Shown: positions 1 through 6,576, counted from the stretch's first letter. The stretch is DNA of 6,687 bases from Proteiniphilum sp. (GCA_016649795.1 JAENWZ010000123.1:1-6687); one strand, 5' to 3'. Numbers and translations are program-made. The notes: generated by a model not told the origin, from the letters alone.

Positions 1-2
1 AT

Positions 3-146
3 CACATCAGCACATCAGCATATCAGCACATCAGCCAATCACCACATCAGCACATCAGCATATTAGCACATTAGCATATTAGCATATTAGCCTATTAGCA
101 TATTAGCCTATTAGCATATTAGCCTATTAGCAAATTAGCCTATTAG
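3..146. repeat. 8-bp degenerate tandem repeat array (18 units)
   Basis: Eighteen contiguous octamers can be read without a slip, starting at 3, 11, 19 and so on to 139. A further decayed unit at 147-154 overlaps the dcp stop codon. Units 1-7 are mostly cacatcag. From position 59 they switch to the TTAG type (catattag, cctattag). Between 83 and 130 catattag and cctattag largely alternate, giving a 16-bp higher-order period. Read in the dcp direction (minus strand) the core is CTGAT or CTAAT, so nearly every unit carries TGA or TAA. No gene lies in 1-150 and I see no hairpin terminator for dcp there. The array may continue beyond the left edge. Confidence 0.95.
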
Positions 147-150
147 CAAA

Positions 151-2241
151 TCAATTTATTCCGTTTCTCTTTAGCAGCGCCTCAATGGAGGGCTCCTGTC
201 CGCGAAAACGTTTGTAGAGAATCATCGGATCTTTGGTGTTGCCTCTCTCCAGGATATTCTTTCTGAACGAAGCAGCTGTCTCCCTGTCGAAGATACCATT
301 CTTCTTGAAGAGCGAGAAGGCATCGGCATCCATCACCTCGGCCCACTTGTAACTGTAGTAGCCGGCAGCGTATCCTCCGGAGAAGATATGTCCGAAAGAG
401 GTGGACATGCAGGCTTCGGGAACGATGGGCAACAGCTGTACGCGCTCCATCGCCTCCTGCTCAAACGCGCGCACATCGCCATCGAACGGTTTCTGTTGAG
501 AGTGCCACGCCATATCGAGGTAGCCGAACGAGAGCTGGCGCAGTGTAGCATAGCCGGCGTTGTAGTTGGAGGCATCTACGATCTTCTGCAGCAGCGCTTC
601 GGGCATCTTCTCACCTGTCTCGTAGTGGAAGGCGAACCTGTCGAGGTACTCTTTCTCAACCAGCCAGTTCTCCATGATATGTGAGGGCAGCTCCACGAAA
701 TCACGGTAGACACTTGTACCCGAGAGAGTCTCGTAGGTACTCTTCGCCAGTATACCGTGGAGGGCGTGACCAAACTCATGGAGGAATGTCTCCACCTCAT
801 CGAAGGTGAGCAGCGCCGGCTTGCTGTCGGTGGGACGGGTGAAGTTCATCACGATGGTGACGTGGGGACGGCTGTCAATACCATCCTTCACGTACTGACT
901 CTTGAAGGAGGACATCCATGCGCCCGAACGTTTCCCGTCGCGGGGATGGAAATCGGTATAGAGAACGGAGAGGAAGTCGCCGTTCTCATCCAGCACATCG
1001 AACGCTTCCACCTCAGGGTGATACACATCAATTTCGGGGTTCTTTACGAACTGCAGACCGTAGAGGTCCGTGGCCAGCCCGAAGACGCCCTTCTTCACGT
1101 TCTCCAGCTCGAAGTAGGGACGGGTCATCTCATCGTTCAGCTCGAAGCGGTGATCTTTCAGCTTGTCGGCATAGAAGCTCCAGTCCCAGGGTTGTATCTC
1201 TATAGGTGTTCCTTCCATCTGCACGGCGAACTGCTGCACCTCTTCTACCTCCTTACGGGCGACGGGAGCGAACGCTCCGGCGAGCTGATCGAGCAGGGCG
1301 AAGACAGCATCGGCGCTCTTCGCCATCCTGTTCTTCAGCACATAGTCGGAATAGCTATTATATCCCAGCAGGTTGGCAATCTCCAGGCGGAGGTTGACGA
1401 TCTGCTGCACATTTTTTTTATTGTCGTACTCCCCACCCTTCACACTCTTGGTGTTGTATGCCATATAGAGTTTCTCGCGCAGGTCGCGGCGGGTGGAGTA
1501 TTTCATAAAGCCGATATAGCTGGGTGCGGAGAGATCGAACATCCACCCTTCCTTGCCTTTGGCTTTCGCCTTGGCTGCAGCGGCATCGGTCAGGCTCTCA
1601 GGCAGTCCCGCCAGGTCGGCCTCGTCGGTGAGCAACATCTCATAGGCATTGGTCGCACGCAGGTTGTTCTGCCCAAAGTCGAGTGTTGCCTTGCTCAGCT
1701 CCATCGAGAGAGCACGGTACTTCTCCTTCCCCTCGGGCGAGAGCGTGGCACCGCTGTTCTCGAAACTTTCGAAGTATTTTTCTACAAGGCGGATCTGCTC
1801 GGGTGTGAGTCCGGAACTGTCGCGCCTGTCGTAGACCGCTTTCACCCTTTTAAAGAGCGCCTCATTGAGGTTGATATTGTTGGAGTGCTCCGACAGTTTC
1901 GGACTGAGGCGCTGCGAGATCTCCATCATCTCGTCGTTGCTCTCTGAACCCAGCAGGTTGAAGAAGACACTGCTCACACGGTTCATCATCTCTCCGGAAT
2001 GCTCCATCGCCTCGATCGTATTTTGGAACGTGGGAGCCTCAGAACTGGTGGCAATCAGGTCGATCTCAGTCTGATTCTCCGCAATCGCTTTATCGAAAGC
2101 CGGTTCGTAGTGCTCTATCCTGATTTTGCTGAAAGGAGCTGTAGCGTGTGGTGTGGCATAAGGTTTGAAAAACGGATTCTCCTGTGCCGGGGCAGTAGTC
2201 ATCATCATTACAGAAAAAAATGTTAATAGGGTTTTCTTCAT
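151..2241 (-). CDS. dcp: Secreted M3-family zinc metallopeptidase (peptidyl-dipeptidase Dcp type)
   Basis: This is a 696-residue protein, full length for M3A peptidases of the Dcp/oligopeptidase A group. These enzymes degrade short peptides; Dcp removes C-terminal dipeptides. The active site is visible: HEFGH at residues 488-492 (zinc ligands H488 and H492, catalytic E489). The third zinc ligand is probably E517 in VELPSHIMENW, 29 residues after H488, the spacing expected for the family. The substrate-side motif SGGYAAGYYSY lies at 621-631. The N-terminus, MKKTLLTFFSVMMMTTAPAQ, looks like a Sec signal peptide cleaved near residue 20, so the enzyme probably acts in the periplasm. I chose the ATG at 2241 because it begins this signal peptide and lies downstream of a good promoter; the open frame upstream crosses that promoter. 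The TGA stop lies in the last decayed unit of the 8-bp array. Dcp versus OpdA or another M3 subtype cannot be decided from sequence alone. The gene runs alone on its strand, divergent from the ATPase. Confidence 0.93.
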   Translation of the reverse strand: MKKTLLTFFSVMMMTTAPAQENPFFKPYATPHATAPFSKIRIEHYEPAFDKAIAENQTEIDLIATSSEAPTFQNTIEAMEHSGEMMNRVSSVFFNLLGSESNDEMMEISQRLSPKLSEHSNNINLNEALFKRVKAVYDRRDSSGLTPEQIRLVEKYFESFENSGATLSPEGKEKYRALSMELSKATLDFGQNNLRATNAYEMLLTDEADLAGLPESLTDAAAAKAKAKGKEGWMFDLSAPSYIGFMKYSTRRDLREKLYMAYNTKSVKGGEYDNKKNVQQIVNLRLEIANLLGYNSYSDYVLKNRMAKSADAVFALLDQLAGAFAPVARKEVEEVQQFAVQMEGTPIEIQPWDWSFYADKLKDHRFELNDEMTRPYFELENVKKGVFGLATDLYGLQFVKNPEIDVYHPEVEAFDVLDENGDFLSVLYTDFHPRDGKRSGAWMSSFKSQYVKDGIDSRPHVTIVMNFTRPTDSKPALLTFDEVETFLHEFGHALHGILAKSTYETLSGTSVYRDFVELPSHIMENWLVEKEYLDRFAFHYETGEKMPEALLQKIVDASNYNAGYATLRQLSFGYLDMAWHSQQKPFDGDVRAFEQEAMERVQLLPIVPEACMSTSFGHIFSGGYAAGYYSYKWAEVMDADAFSLFKKNGIFDRETAASFRKNILERGNTKDPMILYKRFRGQEPSIEALLKRNGIN

Positions 2242-2278
2242 AAAATTTTCTTTACATTTGTGGTAAACATAATGGGAA

Positions 2279-2308
2279 CAAAGATACATTTTTTTTGCAA
2301 TTTCCAAA
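2279..2308 (-). promoter_or_regulatory. Bacteroidota-type promoter of dcp
   Basis: On the minus strand TTTG (2308-2305) is followed after 18 nt by TATCTTTG (2286-2279), matching the Bacteroidota -33/-7 pattern TTTG...TAnnTTTG. Transcription would start near 2273, leaving a leader of about 30 nt before the ATG at 2241. The leader is A-rich (aaagaaaa close to the start) with no strong Shine-Dalgarno sequence. The spacer contains a run of eight A on this strand (T8 at 2289-2296 on the plus strand). Confidence 0.72.
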
Positions 2309-2323
2309 CAACAGAAAGGGGAT

Positions 2324-2452
2324 CACTGAGAGCTGAAAGCTGACTGCTGAGTGCTGATAGCTGAAAGCTAAAACCTAAACCGCTGAAAGCAACATCAACC
2401 CCAGCGAAAAAGCTGATCGCTGACTGCTTAAAGCTTACCGCTGTCCGCTTAT
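2324..2452 (+). repeat. 7-bp tandem repeat region, GCTGA core
   Basis: Heptamers in continuous phase run from about 2324: agctgaa at 2331, agctgac, tgctgag, tgctgat, agctgaa, agctaaa and acctaaa to 2379. A non-repetitive insert follows (about 2380-2410). A second heptamer run is agctgat (2411), cgctgac, tgcttaa, agcttac, cgctgtc and cgcttat to 2452. In the better-preserved units the middle is CTGA or CTAA. The region fills the space between the dcp promoter and the ATPase promoter and has no convincing open frame of its own. It contains one of the two direct repeat copies flanking the ATPase. Confidence 0.85.
2359..2428 (+). repeat. Direct repeat copy A, upstream of the ATPase gene
   Basis: These 70 nt match 3659-3727 in the same orientation. 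I count 63 identical columns of 70, with six substitutions and one single-base indel. The longest identical block is 24 nt (2377-2400 against 3677-3700, offset exactly 1300). The central part (about 2381-2410) is not heptameric, so the match is not just two independent runs of the same short repeat. Confidence 0.9.
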
Positions 2453-2463
2453 GTTCGTTTCCA

Positions 2464-2508
2464 GTAAGTTCGCTTTTTGTAAGTTTGTTTTTTGTAAGTT
2501 TTCTAAAA
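2464..2508 (+). repeat. 15-bp tandem triplicate upstream of the ATPase promoter
   Basis: Three units each begin with gtaagtt, at 2464, 2479 and 2494. The first two are gtaagttcgcttttt and gtaagtttgtttttt; the third is more diverged (gtaagttttctaaaa). A weak fourth copy at 2449-2463 matches at about 9 of 15 positions. The probable -33 TTTG of the ATPase promoter (2491-2494) spans the junction of units 2 and 3. Confidence 0.8.
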
Positions 2509-2521
2509 AAGTATATCTTTG
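2491..2521 (+). promoter_or_regulatory. Bacteroidota-type promoter of the ATPase gene
   Basis: TTTG at 2491-2494 is followed after 19 nt by TATCTTTG at 2514-2521, a full match to TAnnTTTG. Transcription would start roughly five to eight bases after the -7 element, that is at about 2526-2529. The ATG is at 2530, so the transcript would have almost no leader. The same TATCTTTG octamer serves as the -7 element of the divergent dcp promoter. Confidence 0.7.
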
Positions 2522-2529
2522 CCATATCA

Positions 2530-3729
2530 ATGAAAACAGTACCATTTACATACGGTCGCGTGACAGAACGGGATGATTTTACCAACCGGGCTGCTGAGAT
2601 TGCCTTATTGAAGCGTAATTTCGCGGCAGGTGTAAACACGATCCTGATCTCCCCGAGAAGATGGGGAAAGAGCTCTCTCCTTAAAATTGCAGCAGAGGAA
2701 ACGGTACTCGAAAACCCTGATATCCGCATATGCCATATCGATATTTTCAATATGCGCAGTGAGCACGAATTTTACCTGGGACTTGCCAACGGTATATTGA
2801 ATGCAATATCATCCAAATGGGAGGAATTTGTGCAGCATACCAAACTATTTTTATCGGGACTCATTCCAAATGTTACCTTTTCACCTGATAAGCAGACCGG
2901 GGTATCGTTTGGTGTGGGATGGGAAGAAATTCAACGTAATCCGGACGAGATACTGGATCTTGCCGAAAAGATCGCCAGTCGGAAAAAAATAAAAATGATA
3001 GTCTGTATCGATGAATTCCAGTCGCTGACATCATTTAAAGAACCACTCTTATTCCAAAAGAAGCTTCGTTCGCACTGGCAAAACCACAGTCGTGTGACCT
3101 ACTGTCTGTACGGAAGTAAACGTCATATGCTGCTCGATGTCTTCTCTAATCCCTCTATGCCTTTTTATAAGTTCGGGGAATTGATTTATCTGAAAAAAAT
3201 TAATACTGAAGAGTGGGTTTCTTTTATTCAAAAGCGTTTCTCTGATACGGGTAAGCAAATAAATGAGAGCGATGCCGGGTTGATTGCCCTGCTTGCAGAC
3301 AATCACTCTTACTATGTTCAGCAACTGGCACAACAAACATGGTTCAGAACCAAACGGGTTTGCAATAAAACGTGCATCGTTTCGGCACGGGAAGAGATCA
3401 CAGATCAGTTGAGTCTGCTCTTTGCCACTATCACGGAACGCTTTTCAGCTAAACAACTGGGTCTACTCCATGCGATTCTCTCTGGAGAAGAGCAGCTTAC
3501 CTCACAAAGCACACTGCATAAATACAGACTGGGCACTTCAGCCAATGTCGTTCGCGTGAAAAGAGGATTGATTGAATCGGAAATTATTGATGATACCGGA
3601 CAGGAACTCAGCTTCCTCGATCCAATCTATAAATACTGGCTTGAAACTTATTTTTTTAAGCTGAAAGCTAACAACCAAACCGCTGAAAGCAACATCAACC
3701 CAGCTAAAAAGCTGATAGCTGACCGCTGA
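2530..3729 (+). CDS. AAA/STAND-like ATP-binding protein (archaeal ATPase type), function unknown
   Basis: The 399-residue protein has a P-loop ATPase core. Walker A is ILISPRRWGKSSLL (38-51), with S41 where the canonical loop has Gly; SPRRWGKS/T is, to my knowledge, usual for the archaeal-type ATPase_2 group. Walker B is MIVCIDE (156-162), followed by FQSL. A sensor-like strand YCLYGSKR lies at 191-198. The C-terminal part (about 305-371) looks like a winged helix ending in SFLDPIYKYWL. The opening FTYGRV...FTNRAAEI also fits this family, which is common in Bacteroidota and poorly characterised; I cannot name a substrate or partner. The ATG at 2530 was preferred to a TTG at 2485 because the promoter -7 element lies between them and the family N-terminus begins here. 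Residues 378-399 and the TGA stop lie in a repeat that is also found upstream of the gene. The gene looks more AT-rich than dcp or hisS, suggesting acquisition. It ends 25 nt before phoH. Confidence 0.85.
   Translation: MKTVPFTYGRVTERDDFTNRAAEIALLKRNFAAGVNTILISPRRWGKSSLLKIAAEETVLENPDIRICHIDIFNMRSEHEFYLGLANGILNAISSKWEEFVQHTKLFLSGLIPNVTFSPDKQTGVSFGVGWEEIQRNPDEILDLAEKIASRKKIKMIVCIDEFQSLTSFKEPLLFQKKLRSHWQNHSRVTYCLYGSKRHMLLDVFSNPSMPFYKFGELIYLKKINTEEWVSFIQKRFSDTGKQINESDAGLIALLADNHSYYVQQLAQQTWFRTKRVCNKTCIVSAREEITDQLSLLFATITERFSAKQLGLLHAILSGEEQLTSQSTLHKYRLGTSANVVRVKRGLIESEIIDDTGQELSFLDPIYKYWLETYFFKLKANNQTAESNINPAKKLIADR
3659..3727 (+). repeat. Direct repeat copy B, overlapping the ATPase 3' end
   Basis: This is the partner of 2359-2428, about 90 percent identical by hand alignment. 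It covers the last 22 sense codons of the ATPase and the first base of its TGA stop. The two copies flank the ATPase gene and its promoter as direct repeats. Confidence 0.9.
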
Positions 3730-3751
3730 CAACTAAATACTAAACGAATAA
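3659..3751 (+). repeat. 7-bp repeat region between ATPase and phoH
   Basis: Heptamers agctgaa (3659) and agctaac (3666) open the block. After the non-repetitive insert the phase resumes at 3710 with agctgat, agctgac, cgctgac, aactaaa, tactaaa and cgaataa, ending at 3751, just before the phoH ATG at 3755. Each of these last six units contains TGA or TAA. The one at 3727-3729 terminates the ATPase frame. The A-rich final units also form the upstream leader of phoH. Confidence 0.8.
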
Positions 3752-3754
3752 AAC

Positions 3755-5152
3755 ATGGCAACAACTGACAAGACCAGTGAGAAGACAACAACTACCCAAA
3801 CAAGAAGCAAGGCCAAAGCCATTGCTGCAGGGGCCAAGAAAAACTTTATCCTCGACACCAATGTGATCCTGCATGATTACGACTGCCTAGAGAACTTCGA
3901 AGAGAACGATATCTACATCCCGTTTATCGTGCTGGAGGAGCTGGATAAGTTTAAGAAGGGACGTGATCAGATCAACTTCAACGCCCGTGCTTTCGTACGC
4001 GAGCTGGATCTGATTACCGATGATGACCTCTTCACCAATGGCGCCGAACTGGGAGTGGGCAAGGGTAAGCTTTACATCGTGAATGCATTACAGAACAACA
4101 AGAAGATCAACGATGCTTTTCCCGAAAAGATACCCGACAATCGTATTCTCGCCGTAGTTTCTGAAGTTGCCGATAAACATCCGGAGATGAAAACTATCCT
4201 GGTATCGAAAGATATCAACCTGCGGATGAAAGCACGCTCTCTGGGCATGCTGGCAGAAGATTATATCAACGACAAGGTGACCAACATCGATATATTTGAT
4301 CAGGGTGAAGTGGTGATTGAAGGAGTTAACCCCGACCTGATCGACAAGATCTACGCACAGCCTTCAGGGGTGGATATGGATGAGTTCACCTTCGAGACAC
4401 AGATCGATCCCAACCAGTGCTTCGTCCTCAAGAGCGAGCGCAACAGCGTACTGGCACGGTTCAATCCTTTCACACAGAAGATCACCAAGGTGGCCAAGGA
4501 GACCAACTTCGGCATTCAGCCGCGCAACGCGGAGCAGACCTTCGCACTGGAGATACTGAACGACCCGGATATCAAGCTGGTGGGCCTCACCGGAAAAGCA
4601 GGTACGGGCAAGACCCTGCTGGCACTGGCAGCGGCATTGAAGCAACACAATGTATACAGTCAGATACTGCTGGCCCGCCCTATCGTTTCACTGTCGAACA
4701 AAGATCTGGGGTATCTACCGGGGGACGAGAAGCAGAAGATCGCTCCCTATATGCAGCCGCTGTTCGACAACCTCAACGTGATCAAGTCGCAACTGGGACA
4801 GAACAGTGGCGACCTGAAACTGATAGATGATATGCAGAAGTCGGGACAGCTGGAGATAGAGGCACTGGCATTCATCCGCGGACGGAGTCTCACAGAGACC
4901 TTCTGCATCATTGATGAAGCACAGAACCTTACCCCACATGAGGTGAAGACCATCATCACCCGCGCCGGAGAGAAGACCAAGATGGTGTTCACGGGCGACC
5001 TGCAGCAGATAGACTCACCCTACCTCGATACGCAGTCGAACGGACTGGCTTACATGATCGACAAGATGAAGGGACAGAACCTCTTCGGACATGTGAACCT
5101 GGTGAAGGGCGAACGAAGCGAGCTGTCGGAACTGGCAAGTAATATCTTATAG
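3755..5152 (+). CDS. phoH: PIN-PhoH family protein (predicted RNase-ATPase)
   Basis: This 465-residue protein joins an N-terminal PIN nuclease domain (about 30-165) to a C-terminal PhoH ATPase (about 250-465), the architecture of PhoH2/YlaK-type proteins. Candidate PIN acidic residues are D34 (FILDTN), E61/E62 (VLEELDKF), D128 (IPDNRIL) and D153 (SKDINLR). The PhoH part has Walker A GLTGKAGTGKT (277-287), Walker B FCIIDEAQN (383-391) and the conserved MVFTGDLQQID (410-420). PhoH2 proteins studied in mycobacteria combine RNA unwinding and RNA cleavage, so a cytoplasmic role in RNA processing is likely but inferred. The first 29 residues are Thr/Lys/Ala-rich and probably disordered. The start at 3755 follows an A-rich leader and gives a complete PIN domain. 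I found no clear TAnnTTTG promoter in the 25-nt gap, so it may depend on ATPase transcription or on a promoter inside that gene. The symbol refers to the family, not to proven phosphate control. Confidence 0.93.
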   Translation: MATTDKTSEKTTTTQTRSKAKAIAAGAKKNFILDTNVILHDYDCLENFEENDIYIPFIVLEELDKFKKGRDQINFNARAFVRELDLITDDDLFTNGAELGVGKGKLYIVNALQNNKKINDAFPEKIPDNRILAVVSEVADKHPEMKTILVSKDINLRMKARSLGMLAEDYINDKVTNIDIFDQGEVVIEGVNPDLIDKIYAQPSGVDMDEFTFETQIDPNQCFVLKSERNSVLARFNPFTQKITKVAKETNFGIQPRNAEQTFALEILNDPDIKLVGLTGKAGTGKTLLALAAALKQHNVYSQILLARPIVSLSNKDLGYLPGDEKQKIAPYMQPLFDNLNVIKSQLGQNSGDLKLIDDMQKSGQLEIEALAFIRGRSLTETFCIIDEAQNLTPHEVKTIITRAGEKTKMVFTGDLQQIDSPYLDTQSNGLAYMIDKMKGQNLFGHVNLVKGERSELSELASNIL

Positions 5153-5153
5153 A

Positions 5154-6515
5154 ATGCAGAAACCTACCATACCCAAGGGGACGCGTGATTTCTCGCCCGA
5201 AGAGATGGCGAAGCGCAACTATATTTTCGACACGATTAAAGATGTGTATCGGCTTTACGGCTTTCGCCAGATTGAGACACCGGCGATGGAGAACCTCACC
5301 ACGTTGATGGGAAAGTATGGCGAAGAGGGGGACAAGCTGCTCTTCAAGATCCTTAACTCGGGGAATTTCCTCACTAGTATGACCAGCGAAGAGATAGAAG
5401 AGGGCAACTCGGTGAAGACGGCCAACAAGATATCGGAGAAGGGATTACGCTACGACCTGACCGTACCCTTCGCGCGCTATGTGGTGATGCATCGCAACGA
5501 GATCACATTTCCCTTCAAGCGCTACCAGATACAACCCGTATGGCGGGCAGACCGTCCCCAGAAGGGGCGCTACCGCGAGTTCTTCCAGTGCGATGCCGAC
5601 ATTGTGGGGTCGGACTCACTGCTCAACGAGGTGGAGCTGGTGCAGATCATGGATGTGGTGTTCACACGCCTGGGCATACGTGTCTCGGTGAAGCTGAACA
5701 ACCGCAAGATCCTCTCGGGCATCGCGGAGATCATCGGCGAGGCGGACAAGATCACCGACATCACCGTGGCGATAGACAAGCTGGACAAGATTGGTCTGGA
5801 GAAGGTGAACGAGGAGCTGGCAACGAAAGGGATCGCTAAGGAAGCGATCGATAAGCTGCAGCCGATCATCCTGCTGAGCGGAACGACGCAGGAGAAACTG
5901 GATAGATTAAAAACAGTGCTGGTATCCTCCGAAACAGGAACGAAAGGTGTGGAGGAGATGGAATATATCTTTTACAAAACCGGTGCTCTCTCGCTGAAGA
6001 ACGAGGTGACCCTCGATCTGACGCTGGCACGGGGACTCAACTACTATACAGGAGCTATTATAGAGGTGAAGGCACTGGATGCGGAGATAGGGAGCATCAC
6101 CGGCGGCGGCAGGTACGATAACCTGACCGGCATCTTCGGCCTGACCGGGGTCTCCGGTGTGGGTATCTCATTCGGGGCGGACCGCATCTACGATGTGCTG
6201 AACCAACTCGGTCTCTTCCCCGAAAGCTTCGCACACAGCACCGACCTGCTCTTCGTCAATTTCGGGGAGAAGGAGGCAGACTACCTGCTGCCCCTGGTTA
6301 CACAACTACGACAATCGGGCATCTGCTGTGAGCTCTATCCTGAGGCGGCGAAGATGAAGAAACAGCTCTCCTATGCCGACAGCAACCATATTCCCTTTGT
6401 GGCGATGGTGGGTGAAAACGAGATGAAGGAGGGTAAGATCACCCTCAAGATTATGCGCACAGGAGAACAGAAGAGCGTCACCCTGCAGGAGCTGAAGGAA
6501 GAGGTTCAACAATAA
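5154..6515 (+). CDS. hisS: Histidyl-tRNA synthetase
   Basis: This cytoplasmic class II enzyme charges tRNA-His with histidine using ATP. The 453-residue protein is complete. Class II motif 1 is around residues 40-60. Motif 2 includes WRADRPQKGRYREFFQCD (130-147). The histidine-binding motif is LARGLNYYTG (291-300), with GGGRYDNL at 317-324. Motif 3 is GVGISFGADRIY (335-346). The anticodon-binding domain spans about 363-453. RGLNYYTG with Asn, where E. coli has RGLDYYTR, is to my knowledge a normal variant in this phylum. The ATG lies one base after the phoH stop (tag-a-atg) with no clear Shine-Dalgarno sequence, so translation is probably coupled to phoH. The TAA stop at 6513-6515 overlaps a possible ATG (taATGg). 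The last 36 codons and the stop recur in inverted orientation at 6577-6687. Confidence 0.98.
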   Translation: MQKPTIPKGTRDFSPEEMAKRNYIFDTIKDVYRLYGFRQIETPAMENLTTLMGKYGEEGDKLLFKILNSGNFLTSMTSEEIEEGNSVKTANKISEKGLRYDLTVPFARYVVMHRNEITFPFKRYQIQPVWRADRPQKGRYREFFQCDADIVGSDSLLNEVELVQIMDVVFTRLGIRVSVKLNNRKILSGIAEIIGEADKITDITVAIDKLDKIGLEKVNEELATKGIAKEAIDKLQPIILLSGTTQEKLDRLKTVLVSSETGTKGVEEMEYIFYKTGALSLKNEVTLDLTLARGLNYYTGAIIEVKALDAEIGSITGGGRYDNLTGIFGLTGVSGVGISFGADRIYDVLNQLGLFPESFAHSTDLLFVNFGEKEADYLLPLVTQLRQSGICCELYPEAAKMKKQLSYADSNHIPFVAMVGENEMKEGKITLKIMRTGEQKSVTLQELKEEVQQ

Positions 6516-6541
6516 TGGATCTCACTCTTATCGTATTACCG
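6515..6541 (+). other. Possible start of the next gene, cut off by the fold-back
   Basis: An ATG overlaps the hisS stop (TAATG, 6513-6517) and opens a frame reading MDLTLIVLP before the spacer. The frame then hits TGA at 6548-6550 inside the spacer. A stop-start overlap of this kind is a common operon junction, so the true genome may continue here into another gene. The evidence is only nine codons, so this is weak. Confidence 0.2.
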
Positions 6542-6576
6542 TCGATGTGAAGGTAATACGATAAGAGTGAGATCCA

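Noticed and set aside
3..146. CRISPR-like array
   Set aside because: The units are 8 bp with no spacers between them, so this is a plain tandem repeat.
1412..1419. Run of eight A in the dcp coding strand as a frameshift site
   Set aside because: The frame is intact across it, it encodes ordinary Lys codons, and there is no sign of a shifted product.
757..1947. Long plus-strand open frame of 396 codons opposite dcp
   Set aside because: It lies wholly antisense to a complete peptidase with intact catalytic motifs, shows no recognisable domain, and is what the codon bias of the opposite strand would produce.
2242..2307. Upstream extension of dcp by 22 codons
   Set aside because: It would put the start inside the promoter and place extra residues before a clear signal peptide that begins at 2241.
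2485..2529. TTG start adding 15 codons to the ATPase
   Set aside because: The stretch contains the 15-bp repeats and the promoter -7 element; the ATG at 2530 gives the N-terminus expected for the family.
2238..2750. Minus-strand open frame of 170 codons across the divergent intergenic region
   Set aside because: Its sequence is translated repeat (FQLSALSSQLSALS) plus the antisense of the ATPase N-terminus. It crosses both promoters and has no domain.
3538..3732. Minus-strand open frame of 64 codons over the ATPase 3' end
   Set aside because: It is the antisense of the ATPase and repeat copy B. Its resemblance to the frame at 2238-2750 comes from the direct repeat, not from shared coding.
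3755..4240. PIN domain as a VapC-type toxin of a toxin-antitoxin pair
   Set aside because: The PIN domain is fused in one frame to a complete PhoH ATPase and no small antitoxin gene precedes it; the upstream gene is a 399-residue ATPase.
6532..6560. Rho-independent terminator after hisS
   Set aside because: The stem is only the inner tip of a 136-bp perfect fold-back, there is no T tract, and the right side may not be genomic.
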